Position numbers and translations under genes: made by a program. Below, piece by piece: positions 26,122-36,814 of a stretch of DNA of 64,000 nt (position 1 is its first letter; the number at the start of each line of letters is the position of its first letter). This DNA is from Streptomyces cucumeris (GTDB lineage: Bacteria > Actinomycetota > Actinomycetes > Streptomycetales > Streptomycetaceae), in contig NZ_JANCLX010000016.1 of the NCBI RefSeq assembly GCF_024295805.1, positions 62,001 through 126,000 on the forward strand, written 5' to 3'. The notes beneath the pieces are model-generated. The model saw only the letters and a program-made list of their open reading frames with translations. It had not been told where the DNA came from and did not search any database.

Positions 26122-26412
26122 TCAGTCGATGGAGACGCTCCGGCCGAACTCGGAGATCGTCTGCTCGCCCGGCGGGACCTGGTCGACGATCTGGCCCTGG
26201 CAGCCCGAGTCGGAGAACACCAGGGCGAAGCCGTCGGTGTCGTTCGTCACCGTCAGCGGGTACCGCTGGCCCTCGTAGCAGCCGCTGGGATCCTGGTGCG
26301 CCGTACCGTCGACGATCAGGACTCCCTGCGCGGCCGCGGCCGTTCCGGCCGAGGACAGGGCCAGACCCACCGCACCGATCACCGCTGCCGCCGCGATTCC
26401 CATTCGACGCAT
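26122..26412 (-). CDS. Small secreted protein
   Basis: The 96-residue protein has a clear signal peptide: basic MRRM, hydrophobic IAAAAVIGAVGLALSSAG, cleavage near TAAAA. The mature part is ~70 residues with two cysteines (SGCYEGQ and DSGCQGQ), probably forming a disulphide. An AGGAGG ribosome site sits 6 nt before the ATG at 26412; the ATG 18 bases upstream lacks one. No family is recognised. It lies just outside attR. Confidence 0.7.
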   Translation of the reverse strand: MRRMGIAAAAVIGAVGLALSSAGTAAAAQGVLIVDGTAHQDPSGCYEGQRYPLTVTNDTDGFALVFSDSGCQGQIVDQVPPGEQTISEFGRSVSID

Positions 26413-26799
26413 CACGTACCTCCTGCGCAATCATGTGCCGACGAAGACGCCAACCGCCTTCCGGCCCATGGCTATCCGCGGTTGCTCGATTTCCGCTCAC
26501 CGTCGGCCTGAGTGCGGGGTGGGGTGGTTGACGGGTGACGCCGCTGGTCGTGGGCGGGGCGGAGCGCGGTGGCTCGCCTTCCGAACGGACGGCTGGTTCC
26601 CCGTACTTCGACGTGGCGGGGAATTCTCCGAGGAGGGCCGGAGGAGGAGGTCCGGGAAGCCTTCTCCGAGGGAATCCGAGGAGGCGTCGAACGAGGAGCG
26701 AGAGGGGCACGAGCCCTCATTGCTGTCCTGTGGCGCGTCCGGCGTCGGGCCGGGGCAGTGGGCCCCGGGACGGGCGTCCGGATCCGGAAAGGAGCCTCC
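26413..26799. other. Gene-free divergent intergenic region
   Basis: About 390 bases between two divergent small genes. ORFs exist in several frames but lack starts and bias. I see no clear promoter or repeat. Confidence 0.4.
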
Positions 26800-27123
26800 A
26801 TGGCAACCCTTCGCGTTGGTTCCGGCAAGACCTCACCAGGACAGGGCTGGCAGCTCTACGGGCAGGAGGGGGTCTTCCTCGACGTCGACACCTCGTCGGC
26901 CCGTTTCGCGGGCACCCCCGTCTACACCGCGTCCCTGAACTCCACCGGCGGCAGCCAGCTGTGGGCGGTCGGGACGAGTTCCGTGTACAGCGCCACCGCC
27001 ACGGGATTCCGTATCTACCTGCGCTGGGTGGACGACGCCAAGCGCGGCGGACGTCAGCTCACCCCCGAGACCGCCGAGCAGTTCGGCTTCTACCTCACCT
27101 GGATCGGGGTGGACGAGCCGTAG
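26800..27123 (+). CDS. Small protein, possibly H-type-lectin-like
   Basis: The 107-residue protein has the ATG behind a GGAAAGGAG ribosome site. The region FAGTPVYTASLNSTGG, then VYSATATGFRIYLRWVDD and FGFYLTWIGV, resembles the pattern of H-type lectin domains (F-x-x-P-x-V ... GF-x-I). There is no signal peptide. Sugar binding is only a guess. The match is by pattern, not by a search. A longer in-frame ORF begins at 26569 without a ribosome site. Confidence 0.65.
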   Translation: MATLRVGSGKTSPGQGWQLYGQEGVFLDVDTSSARFAGTPVYTASLNSTGGSQLWAVGTSSVYSATATGFRIYLRWVDDAKRGGRQLTPETAEQFGFYLTWIGVDEP

Positions 27124-27322
27124 GCCGAGCGGTGAGGAGCACCGGAGCCCCGGCGCGGTGAACCTCCCCCGACCGTCGCCGCCCGGTCCGGCGTCCACAG
27201 GACGGCGCCGGATCGGGCGGCGATCTGGCCGAAAACCTACGGTGTGGTCGTTGATGCAGGTCAGAGCCGTCGGGTCCGCCGAGTGGCGGGCAGTTGAGAT
27301 GCGGGACACGGCAAAGAGGGCT

Positions 27323-27338
27323 TTTAGTTGTAGCTAAA
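27323..27338. promoter_or_regulatory. Small inverted repeat before the XRE gene
   Basis: TTTAG and CTAAA flank TTGTAG about 55 bases before the start of the small XRE regulator. It is unusually AT-rich for this genome and may be its own operator. Confidence 0.35.
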
Positions 27339-27391
27339 GGTGGGAACCTGTGAGGGAAGGACGAGTGAGGCTCGTCGACTGGGTGTGACAG

Positions 27392-27733
27392 GTGCGGCTG
27401 GGAGTGATGTGCATGCCGTGGAAGGGCAAGGGCCCGAAAGGGGAGACCGCGGAGCTCGCCGGAGCCCGGCTGGCCCGTCAAGCCACCGTCGAGGTCGCCG
27501 GGTTGCTGGGCAAGCGGGATATGAGCAGGGCGGATCTGGCCAGGCTGATGGATGTGAGCCCGGGGCGGGTCAGCCAAATACTGTCCGGCGACGAGAATCT
27601 GACGCTGAGAAGTCTGGCCGCGGTGGCGGACGCGCTGGAACTGGACGTCAAGATCAGCTTTGTTGAGCCCAAGGACGACGGCGGACGCCGTGCCATCGGC
27701 CGCGGCGACGACTCCTTCGTCTACGCCCCATGA
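27392..27733 (+). CDS. Small XRE-family DNA-binding protein
   Basis: The 113-residue protein has an HTH_3 domain at about residues 30-92 (LLGKRDMSRADLARLMDVSP, then RVSQILSGDENLTLRSLAAV). Residues 93-113 form a short polar tail. Antitoxin-like or single-gene regulators of this size are common, but no toxin gene is adjacent. The GTG start is uncertain: ATG codons at 27407 and 27413 are alternatives. Confidence 0.75.
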   Translation: MRLGVMCMPWKGKGPKGETAELAGARLARQATVEVAGLLGKRDMSRADLARLMDVSPGRVSQILSGDENLTLRSLAAVADALELDVKISFVEPKDDGGRRAIGRGDDSFVYAP

Positions 27734-27802
27734 GGCGGTCCCCTGGCCGGTGAACGGCCGTGTGGGGCAGGTGTGTCAGCGGGCCCGAGGTGCTCGGCGC
27801 GC

Positions 27803-28609
27803 TCAGGGATGCGACGCGCCGCCGGCTCCCACCGTCTCCAGCGGCTCTTCCGCCAGCGCCTGGTCCCGCAGCCGTACGAGATCGCGGTCGGCGCTCCGCT
27901 TGCCCGTCCGGTAGCCGAACTCCAGCATCTTCACGCAGGCTTCCTTGGCCATGGCCAGTGCCTGACGGCGGTCCTCCGACTCTTCCCGGGTGGCGCTGTG
28001 GAGTTCGACGGGGAAGTCCTGGAGCTCCCGCTGCCGGCAGAGCGAATCGATCTTCGCCTCGACCTTGGCGGCCTCGTCCAGGTACTGGTCCACCTCCTCG
28101 TACAAGGTGTTGATCGCCGTCCGTTCCTTGGTCACCGGGGTGGAGCCGCGCAGATATCCCCGGGCATCGAAGGCGAACATCCGCAGTTCGGCCACGGTTC
28201 CGAAGTCCCGGACCAGCCGGTGGCAGTGGCAGTACATGTCATGGGCGAGCCGTCGCTCCAGCCGGTCCAGCAGTACCGCGATACCCAGCGTGATCACCGC
28301 GACGAAGGGCGGGGTGGACTGCTGGTTCTGCTGCTGACGGACGCGCGGGGCCAGCGCCCCGCCCGCGGCCGCCGCGGCCACGGCGGGCGGGACGTCGGCC
28401 GCGTGCGGCAGCAGCAGGGTGATGGTGATCAGCGCCGCCGCGCAGGTGCAGCCGGTGATCGCCGCGCACAGCGTCGTGGACCGCGCGGTCCCGAGCAGCC
28501 TGCCCTTGTCGGCGTAGCGGTGGATCAGCGAGATCCAGGTGACCAGCGCGCAGGCGGCGAGGGGTAACGCGATCTGCGCGAACCACTGCTGTGCGTAGAG
28601 CTCGTGCAC
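27803..28609 (-). CDS. Membrane protein of unknown function
   Basis: The 268-residue protein has three or four hydrophobic segments in the first 125 residues (IALPLAACALVTWISLI, TLCAAITGCTCAAALITITL, PFVAVITLGIAVLL). A soluble helical C-terminal half follows, rich in Glu/Arg, with a likely coiled coil near residues 175-215. I do not recognise a family. It is transcribed alone. Confidence 0.65.
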   Translation of the reverse strand: MHELYAQQWFAQIALPLAACALVTWISLIHRYADKGRLLGTARSTTLCAAITGCTCAAALITITLLLPHAADVPPAVAAAAAGGALAPRVRQQQNQQSTPPFVAVITLGIAVLLDRLERRLAHDMYCHCHRLVRDFGTVAELRMFAFDARGYLRGSTPVTKERTAINTLYEEVDQYLDEAAKVEAKIDSLCRQRELQDFPVELHSATREESEDRRQALAMAKEACVKMLEFGYRTGKRSADRDLVRLRDQALAEEPLETVGAGGASHP

Positions 28610-28878
28610 TGCTCCCCCTGCCCGCGCCTCGCTGCCGGTGCGCCGGAGGCGAGCGGCCGGTCACGGGGAGAGCGGGAGTCCCAACGCTGTCCGCCCGGAG
28701 GGCGGAAGGACCGGCGCGTGGTGTGCGGTGCGTACACGGAGCGCCTCGTCGCGTGGTCACGATAGTGCCCTCCGCTCGCGTGATGCACGGATCACGCTCC
28801 GCTTACCACCGGATCGCGCCGACCTCGCGCCGCGCCCCGGGCCCCGTCGACCGCGGCCGGGCCGTGTCGCACCGCCTG

Positions 28879-29895
28879 TCAGACGGGCCCGGGCGGTGGC
28901 GGCCGGACGGCCGGGGGCTGGAGGTGACGGGCGTACGAGCGCGCGGCGGAGGCGACCGTGGCCCGCGCCTCGCGACAGGTCAGCCCGGTGTCGACGGCCG
29001 CCTGGACCAGGTCGGGCGTGAGTTGTGCGCCCGCCCCTGTCTCGTACGCCCGGCAGGCAGCCCAGAACAGCCGGGTGTTGCGCTGACCCTCGCGGGACTC
29101 GCGGACGAACCGTACGAGGGCGGTGAGCGCGGCGGGACGCGGCTCGGGCGGGCGGCTGGCGCCCGGCGCGAGCGGCCGCCGGGCAGAGGCGGGCGGCCGC
29201 AGCAGCCGCAGCAGCGCGGGCGGGACGGGGGCGGGGGTCCAGACGGGGGAGCCGGGAGCCAGCCGATAGCCGCCGCGCGCCGCGGTCGAGCCGGGCCCGA
29301 CGAGATAGCCGCCCGCACCGCGGATGTCGACGCCGGGGGCGAGACGGCCCGCCGAGTTGGGGACGGTGAGGCCGGGCGGACCGCTCAGCCACAGGTGGCG
29401 GCCGCCGCCGGGGGTGAGCACGGTGACGGTGCGCGGGACGGTGAAGCCGTGTTCACGGGCGAGCCGGGCGAGGGCGGCGGGGCCGTCCGTACGGGACCGG
29501 CCCGCAAGGCCGTGCGGGACATGCGGGCTGTCGTGCGGGACGTGCGGGGTGTCGTGCGGGCCGCCGTTCGCGCCCTGTGAGGTGTTCGGGCCGTGGGGCC
29601 GGACATCGAGATCGACCCCGATGAGGTGGTGCGGAGCGCATCCGCACGCGATGCCGTACGCGGTCGCCCAGGGGGCTGCCGCGAACAGTGCGCGGACGGT
29701 CCCGGGGTCCGCGGAGGCGTCGTGGATGCCGTGGCCCATCAGGCCGCAGGTGCCGCGGCAGGGCGGGGATCGGGGGTCGCGGTGGTGCGGGGAGCGCACG
29801 GCGGGCAGCTTCGCGCGGGTCAGTGGGATCACGCGGAAACCGTGCTCCGCGGCGGCGAGGGCATGGGCGAGTGCGGTGGTCGCCATGTCTCCCAT
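28879..29895 (-). CDS. Bifunctional DNA primase/polymerase N-terminal-domain protein
   Basis: The 338-residue protein has the prim-pol core at about residues 10-220. Helix LAAAEHGFRVIPL comes first. The CGLMGHGIHDAS and IACGCAPHHLIGVDLDVR segments follow, with the catalytic Asp-x-Asp in VDLDV. HLWLSGPPGL and GVDIRGAGGYLVGPGS come next. A small C-terminal helical domain with LVRFVRESREGQRNTRLFWA follows. In mobile elements this module primes replication. Here it stands alone in backbone DNA and may be a relic. The ATG at 29886 is an alternative start. Confidence 0.82.
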   Translation of the reverse strand: MGDMATTALAHALAAAEHGFRVIPLTRAKLPAVRSPHHRDPRSPPCRGTCGLMGHGIHDASADPGTVRALFAAAPWATAYGIACGCAPHHLIGVDLDVRPHGPNTSQGANGGPHDTPHVPHDSPHVPHGLAGRSRTDGPAALARLAREHGFTVPRTVTVLTPGGGRHLWLSGPPGLTVPNSAGRLAPGVDIRGAGGYLVGPGSTAARGGYRLAPGSPVWTPAPVPPALLRLLRPPASARRPLAPGASRPPEPRPAALTALVRFVRESREGQRNTRLFWAACRAYETGAGAQLTPDLVQAAVDTGLTCREARATVASAARSYARHLQPPAVRPPPPGPV

Positions 29896-30522
29896 GTTCG
29901 GACAAGTGTTCGGTCATGGGAAGGGGGCCGGGGAACCTGTTGAGGATGGCCGAATCTATGCGGAACCGCTTCCCTGCCCTTGCCGGACGGCTCGTCGGGT
30001 GGGGGCGGGGTGGCGCGTGGGCGCGCTCCCAAGGAGCGGGGGCGCTCGGCACGTTTAACTCCGGTTCCTCATGCTTACGTGGTAATTGAGGTGTCCGGTG
30101 CGGTTGTTCCGGGATGCGGTGGGGCAACTCTGCTTCCGCAAGGGTTGCCGAGCGTTCGGATCGGAGGGGCGGGATGGCCGGGACGTACACCATCCGCACC
30201 GGATGGAGGTCCGGGATCGTACCCAGGCCGCATGGAGGCAGGTCGCCACCGGGGAGCGGGGCGTGACGAGGGGATGGAAGCGCCGGGGGGCGTCATGGGG
30301 GGGCAGGGCTGGTGTCCGGAGCGGAACGAGAGCGAACAGTGGTGATTCATTGACTCCAGGGGACGGGTGAGGTCGTACGGTCGCGCGGTGGCAGCTCGAT
30401 GCCGCCGCGCGGCCGTACGTGCCGTCGTGTCTTGACAGTCTCAAATTATCTGACGGATAGTCAGAAAGCTCTTCGCTGAGGCCAGTCACACCACCCCGAC
30501 CTTCCAAGGGGGCCCACTGCCC
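29896..30522. other. Gene-free divergent intergenic region
   Basis: About 630 bases without a supported gene. The right end carries the promoter and operator of the MaoC operon. The rest shows no clear signal. Confidence 0.45.
30432..30465 (+). promoter_or_regulatory. Promoter with overlapping operator of the MaoC-thiolase operon
   Basis: A perfect -35 hexamer TTGACA at 30432 is followed after 17 bases by GGATAG. An inverted repeat TCTGAC-GGATA-GTCAGA at 30449-30465 covers the -10 region. Such sites suit TetR-family repressors that sense acyl-CoA thioesters in lipid or steroid catabolism. The repressor is not in this window. Confidence 0.6.
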
Positions 30523-31536
30523 ATGACCGGTGAGAGGACGGCCGGGGAAGCCGCGCCCGGCGAGCCACCGAAGCCACCAGAGCGACGCGATCCGCAGGAA
30601 CAGCATCGGCTGGACGAACGGCTGAAGTCGTTCGAGGGCCGGACGGCCGTGGCGGACGGCGAGGGCCGGGACCCCGTCAACGAGCCCATGATCAGGCACT
30701 GGTGCGAGGCGATGGGTGACACCAGCCCCGCCTATCCGGAGATCGCCCCGCCCACGATGCTCCAGGCGTGGACGATGGGCGGACTCGCGGGCCACCCCGT
30801 CGGTTCGACCCGGACCAGCGCCTACGACGAGCTCTTCGGACTGCTCGACGACGCGGGTTGCACCTCGATCGTGGCCACCGACTGCGAGCAGGAGTACCTG
30901 CGCCCGCTGCGCCCCGGGGACCGCGTCCGCTTCGACGCGGTGATCGAGTCCGTCTCCCCGCGCAAGAACACGGCGCTGGGCTCCGGGTACTTCATCACCA
31001 CCCGGATGGACATCCGGGTCGGCACCGACCTGGCCGGCACGCACCGCTTCCGCGTCCTCAAGTACGCCCCCACCCGCCGGAGTCCGCGGCCGGAGCCGTC
31101 ACCCACCGGCGCCGCGAAGGCGGCGCGTCCCCGTCCCGTCGTCAACCGGGACAACGAGGGCTTCTGGGAGGGCGTCGCCGCGCACCGGCTGCTCCTCCAG
31201 CGCTGCACCGGCTGCGACACCCTCCGCTTCCCCTGGCTGCCCGGCTGCGGCCGGTGCGGTTCACCGGAGTGGGAGACGGCCGAGGCGTCCGGCCGCGGCA
31301 CGGTGTTCAGCCATGTGGTGATGCACCATCCGCCCTTCCCCGCCTTCGAACCGCCCTACGCCGTGGGGCTGGTCGAACTCGTGGAGGGCGTGCGCATGGT
31401 CAGCGGCATCACCGGGGTCCCTTACGACAAGGTGCGCATCGGCATGCCCGTCGAGCTGGAGTTCCTCCGGGTCGAGGACGCCAAGGGTTCCATGGAGCTG
31501 CCCGTCTTCCGGGCGACGGCGGAGGAGGCCGTATGA
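30523..31536 (+). CDS. MaoC-like/DUF35 fusion (ChsH2-like enoyl-CoA hydratase subunit)
   Basis: The 337-residue protein joins a MaoC-like hot-dog domain (about residues 30-190) to a DUF35 rubredoxin-like zinc plus OB-fold domain (about 205-330). The zinc motif reads CTGCDTLRFPWLPGCGRC. In actinobacterial cholesterol degradation, ChsH2-type proteins pair with a small MaoC (ChsH1) to hydrate the side-chain enoyl-CoA. The DUF35 part binds the thiolase-like aldolase Ltp2. All three partners are consecutive here with ATGA and GTGA overlaps, so the assembled complex is likely. The natural substrate in this organism is not known. Confidence 0.87.
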   Translation: MTGERTAGEAAPGEPPKPPERRDPQEQHRLDERLKSFEGRTAVADGEGRDPVNEPMIRHWCEAMGDTSPAYPEIAPPTMLQAWTMGGLAGHPVGSTRTSAYDELFGLLDDAGCTSIVATDCEQEYLRPLRPGDRVRFDAVIESVSPRKNTALGSGYFITTRMDIRVGTDLAGTHRFRVLKYAPTRRSPRPEPSPTGAAKAARPRPVVNRDNEGFWEGVAAHRLLLQRCTGCDTLRFPWLPGCGRCGSPEWETAEASGRGTVFSHVVMHHPPFPAFEPPYAVGLVELVEGVRMVSGITGVPYDKVRIGMPVELEFLRVEDAKGSMELPVFRATAEEAV

Positions 31537-32003
31537 CCGTCCGCGCGGGCGACGCCCTGCCACCGCTGCGCGTCCCGATCACCCGGACCCTCATCGTCGC
31601 CGGTGCCCTCGCCTCCCGGGACTACCAGGACGTGCACCACGATGCCGAGGCGGCCAAGGAGAAGGGCTCGCCGGACATCTTCATGAACATCCTGACCACC
31701 AACGGTCTTGTCGGCCGCTACGTCACTGATCACTTCGGGCCGCGGGCACGGCTGCGGAAGGTCGCGATCCGGCTCGGCGCGCCCAACTATCCGGGTGACG
31801 AGATGGTGTTGCGGGGCGAGGTCACCTCGGTCGCCGACGGTGCGGTGGAGGTCGCGGTGACGGGTGCCAACGGCATCGGCAACCATGTGACCGGCACGGT
31901 CACCGTGCGGCTGCCGGACGCCGACGCGCCGCGCACAGATGTCCCGGCCGCGTCGTCCGCCGGGCCGGCCGTGTCCGCCGCGCCGGCCGAGGATCCCCGG
32001 TGA
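31533..32003 (+). CDS. MaoC-family dehydratase (ChsH1-like)
   Basis: The 156-residue hot-dog protein has the hydratase-like block ASRDYQDVHHDAEAAKEKGS, with Asp and His at the expected catalytic positions, and SPDIFMNILTTNGLVGRYVT. The last 30 residues are an Ala/Pro-rich tail. It should form the active heteromer with the upstream MaoC/DUF35 protein. Start and stop overlap both neighbours by 4 bp, ensuring coupled translation. Confidence 0.87.
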   Translation: MTVRAGDALPPLRVPITRTLIVAGALASRDYQDVHHDAEAAKEKGSPDIFMNILTTNGLVGRYVTDHFGPRARLRKVAIRLGAPNYPGDEMVLRGEVTSVADGAVEVAVTGANGIGNHVTGTVTVRLPDADAPRTDVPAASSAGPAVSAAPAEDPR

Positions 32004-33166
32004 GTGCCCGCCGGACCGGCACCCTGGGCGGCGCCGCGGCCGTCGCGGGCATCGGCGCCACCGCGTTCACCAAGGACTCCGGCCGCAGTGAGCTGCGGCT
32101 CGCGGCCGAGGCCGTGCGGGCCGCCCTGGCCGACGCCGGGCTCACCCCGGCCGATGTGGACGGGCTCGTCACGTTCACGATGGACACCAGCCCCGAGATC
32201 ACCGTCGCCCAGGCGTGCGGGATCGGTGAGCTGTCGTTCTTCTCGCGCGTCCACTACGGCGGGGGCGCCGCGTGCGCCACCGTCCAGCAGGCCGCCCTCG
32301 CCGTCGCGACCGGGGTCGCCGAGGTGGTCGTCTGCTACCGCGCGTTCAACGAGCGCTCCGGGCGGCGTTTCGGGGCCGGGGTGCAGCACCGCGAACCCTC
32401 GGCCGAGGGGGCCGCGCTCGGCTGGGTGCTGCCGTTCGGTCTGCTCACCCCGGCGTCCTGGGTGGCCATGGCCGCACAGCGCTATCTGCACGTCCACGGG
32501 CTGACGCCCGAGGTCTTCGGCCATGTGGCCGTGACCGGCCGGCGGTACGCGGCCACGAACCCGGCCGCGTACTTCCACGGCCAGCCGATCACCCTCGCCG
32601 AGCACGCCGCCTCGCGCTGGATCGTCGAACCGCTGCGACTGCTCGACTGCTGCCAGGAGACGGACGGCGGTCAGGCCATCGTGGTCACCAGTGTTGAGCG
32701 CGCCCGTGACCTGCGTCATCCGCCCGCGGTGATCACGGCCGCGGCGCAGGGGGCGGGGCGCGGCCAGGAGCAGATGACCAGCTTCTACCGGGACGATCTC
32801 ACCGGGCTGCCGGAGATGGCCGTGGTGGCGCGGCGGCTGTGGCGGGACAGCGGGCTCACTCCGGCCGAGATCGATGTCGGGATCCTCTACGACCACTTCA
32901 CTCCGTTCGTCCTGATGCAGCTGGAGGAGTTCGGCTTCTGCGGGCGCGGTGAGGCGCCGGGGTTCGTCGCCGAGGACGCGCTCCCCCTGAATACGCACGG
33001 AGGCCAGCTCGGCGAGGCGTATCTGCACGGGATGAACGGCATCGCGGAGGGTGTGCGGCAGATCCGCGGCATCTCGGTGAACCAGGTCCCGCACGCCGCG
33101 CGCGTCCTGGTCACCGCGGGCACCGGAGTACCGACATCCGGGCTCCTCCTCGGCGCAGACGGCTGA
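32000..33166 (+). CDS. Thiolase-like lipid-transfer protein (Ltp2-type aldolase)
   Basis: The 388-residue protein has a non-condensing thiolase fold. Segments include AAVAGIGATAFTKDSGRSEL at the N-terminus, MDTSPEITVAQACGI, and the C-terminal NTHGGQLGEAYLHGMNGIAE with the conserved His. Ltp2-type enzymes cleave the C-C bond of a steroid side-chain beta-hydroxyacyl-CoA with help of a DUF35 partner. The DUF35 protein is encoded two genes upstream in the same operon. The GTG start overlaps the upstream stop. Confidence 0.87.
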   Translation: MSARRTGTLGGAAAVAGIGATAFTKDSGRSELRLAAEAVRAALADAGLTPADVDGLVTFTMDTSPEITVAQACGIGELSFFSRVHYGGGAACATVQQAALAVATGVAEVVVCYRAFNERSGRRFGAGVQHREPSAEGAALGWVLPFGLLTPASWVAMAAQRYLHVHGLTPEVFGHVAVTGRRYAATNPAAYFHGQPITLAEHAASRWIVEPLRLLDCCQETDGGQAIVVTSVERARDLRHPPAVITAAAQGAGRGQEQMTSFYRDDLTGLPEMAVVARRLWRDSGLTPAEIDVGILYDHFTPFVLMQLEEFGFCGRGEAPGFVAEDALPLNTHGGQLGEAYLHGMNGIAEGVRQIRGISVNQVPHAARVLVTAGTGVPTSGLLLGADG

Positions 33167-33219
33167 ACCGCGCGCGTGTCTGCGGGCCCGGTCGTCCTCC
33201 GTCCCCCTTCATTTGTCAT

Positions 33220-34143
33220 ATGAACCGAAGAATGCAGAGGGGCTGGACGGTCACGAGCTGTACCGCGGGTCTGGCCGTGGCGCTGGCCGCCTCGATCGCC
33301 GCTGCCGCCCCTGCCTCGTCCGACGGTGCGCCCACCGGCTCGTCCCCGGCCATGCGTTCCGCGTCGTCCGGGGGCGGCGGCTTCGCGTCGGCGCCGTCCG
33401 CGCTCCCCGACCCCCGCACCCTGGGCGCCGAGGTCTTCACGGGCTGGGCCTTCGACACCTGCCACACCCCGCCCCTCAGCACCCTGCGCGCCTGGCACGG
33501 CTCCCGCTACCGGGCCCTCGGCGTCTACTTCGGCGGCCGTGGCCGGGCCTGCCCGGTCCAGCCGCATCTCACCGCCTCCTGGCTGCGCGGCGCCGCGGAC
33601 CTGGGGTGGCACGCACTGCCCGTCTACGTCGGTTCCCAGTCACCGTGCGTCCGCAACATCGACAAGACACGCGTCCCCATCGGCCCCGCCCCCTGGGCGC
33701 AGGGGCGCGCGGAGGCGCTGGACGCGGTGTTCCGCGCCAAGGCGCTGGGCATGAAGGAGCGCAGCGCGCTCTACCTCGACATGGAGGCGTACGACCGGTC
33801 GGACGCGGACTGCGCCGCCACCACGCTCTCCTTCATCCGCGCCTGGAACCGCGAAGTCAGCGCGCGGGGCTACTTCCCCGGGTTCTACAGCAGCGCGGAT
33901 TCCGGGGTGCGCCATATGGAACAGGCGCGGCGGGCGGGCGTCGACGACCTGCCCTCCATCCTCTGGTTCGCCCGCTGGACCGGAAAGGCGTCGCTGCACG
34001 GGGAGCCGGCCGTGGCCGAGGCCGCCTGGCAGCCGCACCGCCGCATCCATCAGTACCGTGGCAATGTCGATGTCACGCACGGCGGCCGGACGCTGCGGAT
34101 CGACCGCAACAAGGTGGACGCGCCGGTCGCGATCGTCGACTGA
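33220..34143 (+). CDS. Secreted DUF1906 (glycoside-hydrolase-like) protein
   Basis: The 307-residue protein has a signal peptide (basic start, then CTAGLAVALAASIAAAAPAS). The DUF1906 domain spans about residues 70-305: GWAFDTCHTPPLSTLRAW, ALGVYFGGRGRACP, LPVYVGSQ, ALYLDMEAYD. DUF1906 belongs to the Rv2525c group, TIM-barrel proteins thought to act at the cell wall. The acidic LDMEAYD segment is at the usual catalytic position. It follows the thiolase gene by 53 bases but probably has its own promoter. Confidence 0.85.
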   Translation: MNRRMQRGWTVTSCTAGLAVALAASIAAAAPASSDGAPTGSSPAMRSASSGGGGFASAPSALPDPRTLGAEVFTGWAFDTCHTPPLSTLRAWHGSRYRALGVYFGGRGRACPVQPHLTASWLRGAADLGWHALPVYVGSQSPCVRNIDKTRVPIGPAPWAQGRAEALDAVFRAKALGMKERSALYLDMEAYDRSDADCAATTLSFIRAWNREVSARGYFPGFYSSADSGVRHMEQARRAGVDDLPSILWFARWTGKASLHGEPAVAEAAWQPHRRIHQYRGNVDVTHGGRTLRIDRNKVDAPVAIVD

Positions 34144-34297
34144 ACGGTCCCCGCCCCCTCCGGTGGATCCCTGATGCTCTCCACACCTCCTCCCCCCTCA
34201 GGAGGTGGTGGCAGCCCCACCCCTACAACCAGAGGCGGACGCGGCTTCGGCACCTGGGGCCGATCCGGGATGACCTGCGCGCTCATAGCGTGGAGAC

Positions 34298-34828
34298 ATG
34301 ACCACGACCGTGTGCACGGGCGCATCCACCGCCGCGTTCCCGTCGTTCTCCTCGTACGTGACGGCACGGGGGCCGGTTCTGCTGCGCACCGCCCGCTCGC
34401 TGACCGCCAACGCCTTCGACGCCGAGGACCTGCTCCAGACCGCGCTGGCCAAGACGTACCTGGCGTGGGAGCGCATCGAGGACCACAAGGCGCTGGACGG
34501 CTATGTGCGGCGGGCGCTGGTGAACACCCGTACCTCGCAGTGGCGCAAGCGCAAGGTCGACGAGTTCGTGTGCGAGGAGCTGCCCGAGCCGGATCCGGTG
34601 CCCGCTCCCGACCCCGCCGAGCAGCAGGTGCTCCGCGACACCATGTGGCGCGCGGTACTGCGGCTGCCGGACCGCCAGCGGGCCATGGTCGTCCTCAGGT
34701 ACTACGAGGACCTGAGTGAGGTCCAGACCGCCGAGGTGCTCGGGGTGTCCGTCGGCACGGTCAAGAGCGCGGTCTCGCGGGCCCTGGGCAAGCTGCGCGA
34801 GGACCCGGAGCTCTCCCGCGCGGCCTGA
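34298..34828 (+). CDS. SigE-family ECF RNA polymerase sigma factor
   Basis: The 176-residue protein has sigma region 2 at about residues 20-85 (LLRTARSLTANAFDAEDLLQ, then TALAKTYLAWERIEDHKALD). Region 4 lies at about 115-170 (DRQRAMVVLRYYEDLSEVQT, then AEVLGVSVGTVKSAVSRALG). This subclass in Streptomyces usually has no dedicated anti-sigma gene next to it, and none is seen here. The signal and regulon cannot be predicted. A GGAG stretch precedes the ATG closely. Confidence 0.88.
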   Translation: MTTTVCTGASTAAFPSFSSYVTARGPVLLRTARSLTANAFDAEDLLQTALAKTYLAWERIEDHKALDGYVRRALVNTRTSQWRKRKVDEFVCEELPEPDPVPAPDPAEQQVLRDTMWRAVLRLPDRQRAMVVLRYYEDLSEVQTAEVLGVSVGTVKSAVSRALGKLREDPELSRAA

Positions 34829-35026
34829 TCCGCGGCGGCGGCGCCCGTATGGACGGGGGCGCGGGCGGGACCAAGGGGTGCGGGGCAGCGCGGAAGGGTG
34901 ACGCTGTGCGGCGCGGAACAGGGGTTATCCACAGCGGAGTTATCCACAGGGGATGACATACCAGCCGGTCGGCAGCAGAATCAGCGGCACTTCTACCCGC
35001 GCGTAACCGGAACCCTGGAGGCCCCG

Positions 35027-36679
<1,653 letters not shown>

Positions 36680-36814
36680 ACCGGTCCCGGCCGGAGCCGG
36701 GTTCCGGTCGGAAACCGGCCTTGGTCGGAAACCGGGCCCGGGAGCGGTGGCGCGGGGCGGGGGCACGTTCGCCCCGCCCGCCGCTCCACCGGCCGGAGCC
36801 GCCGACCGCTGTCG

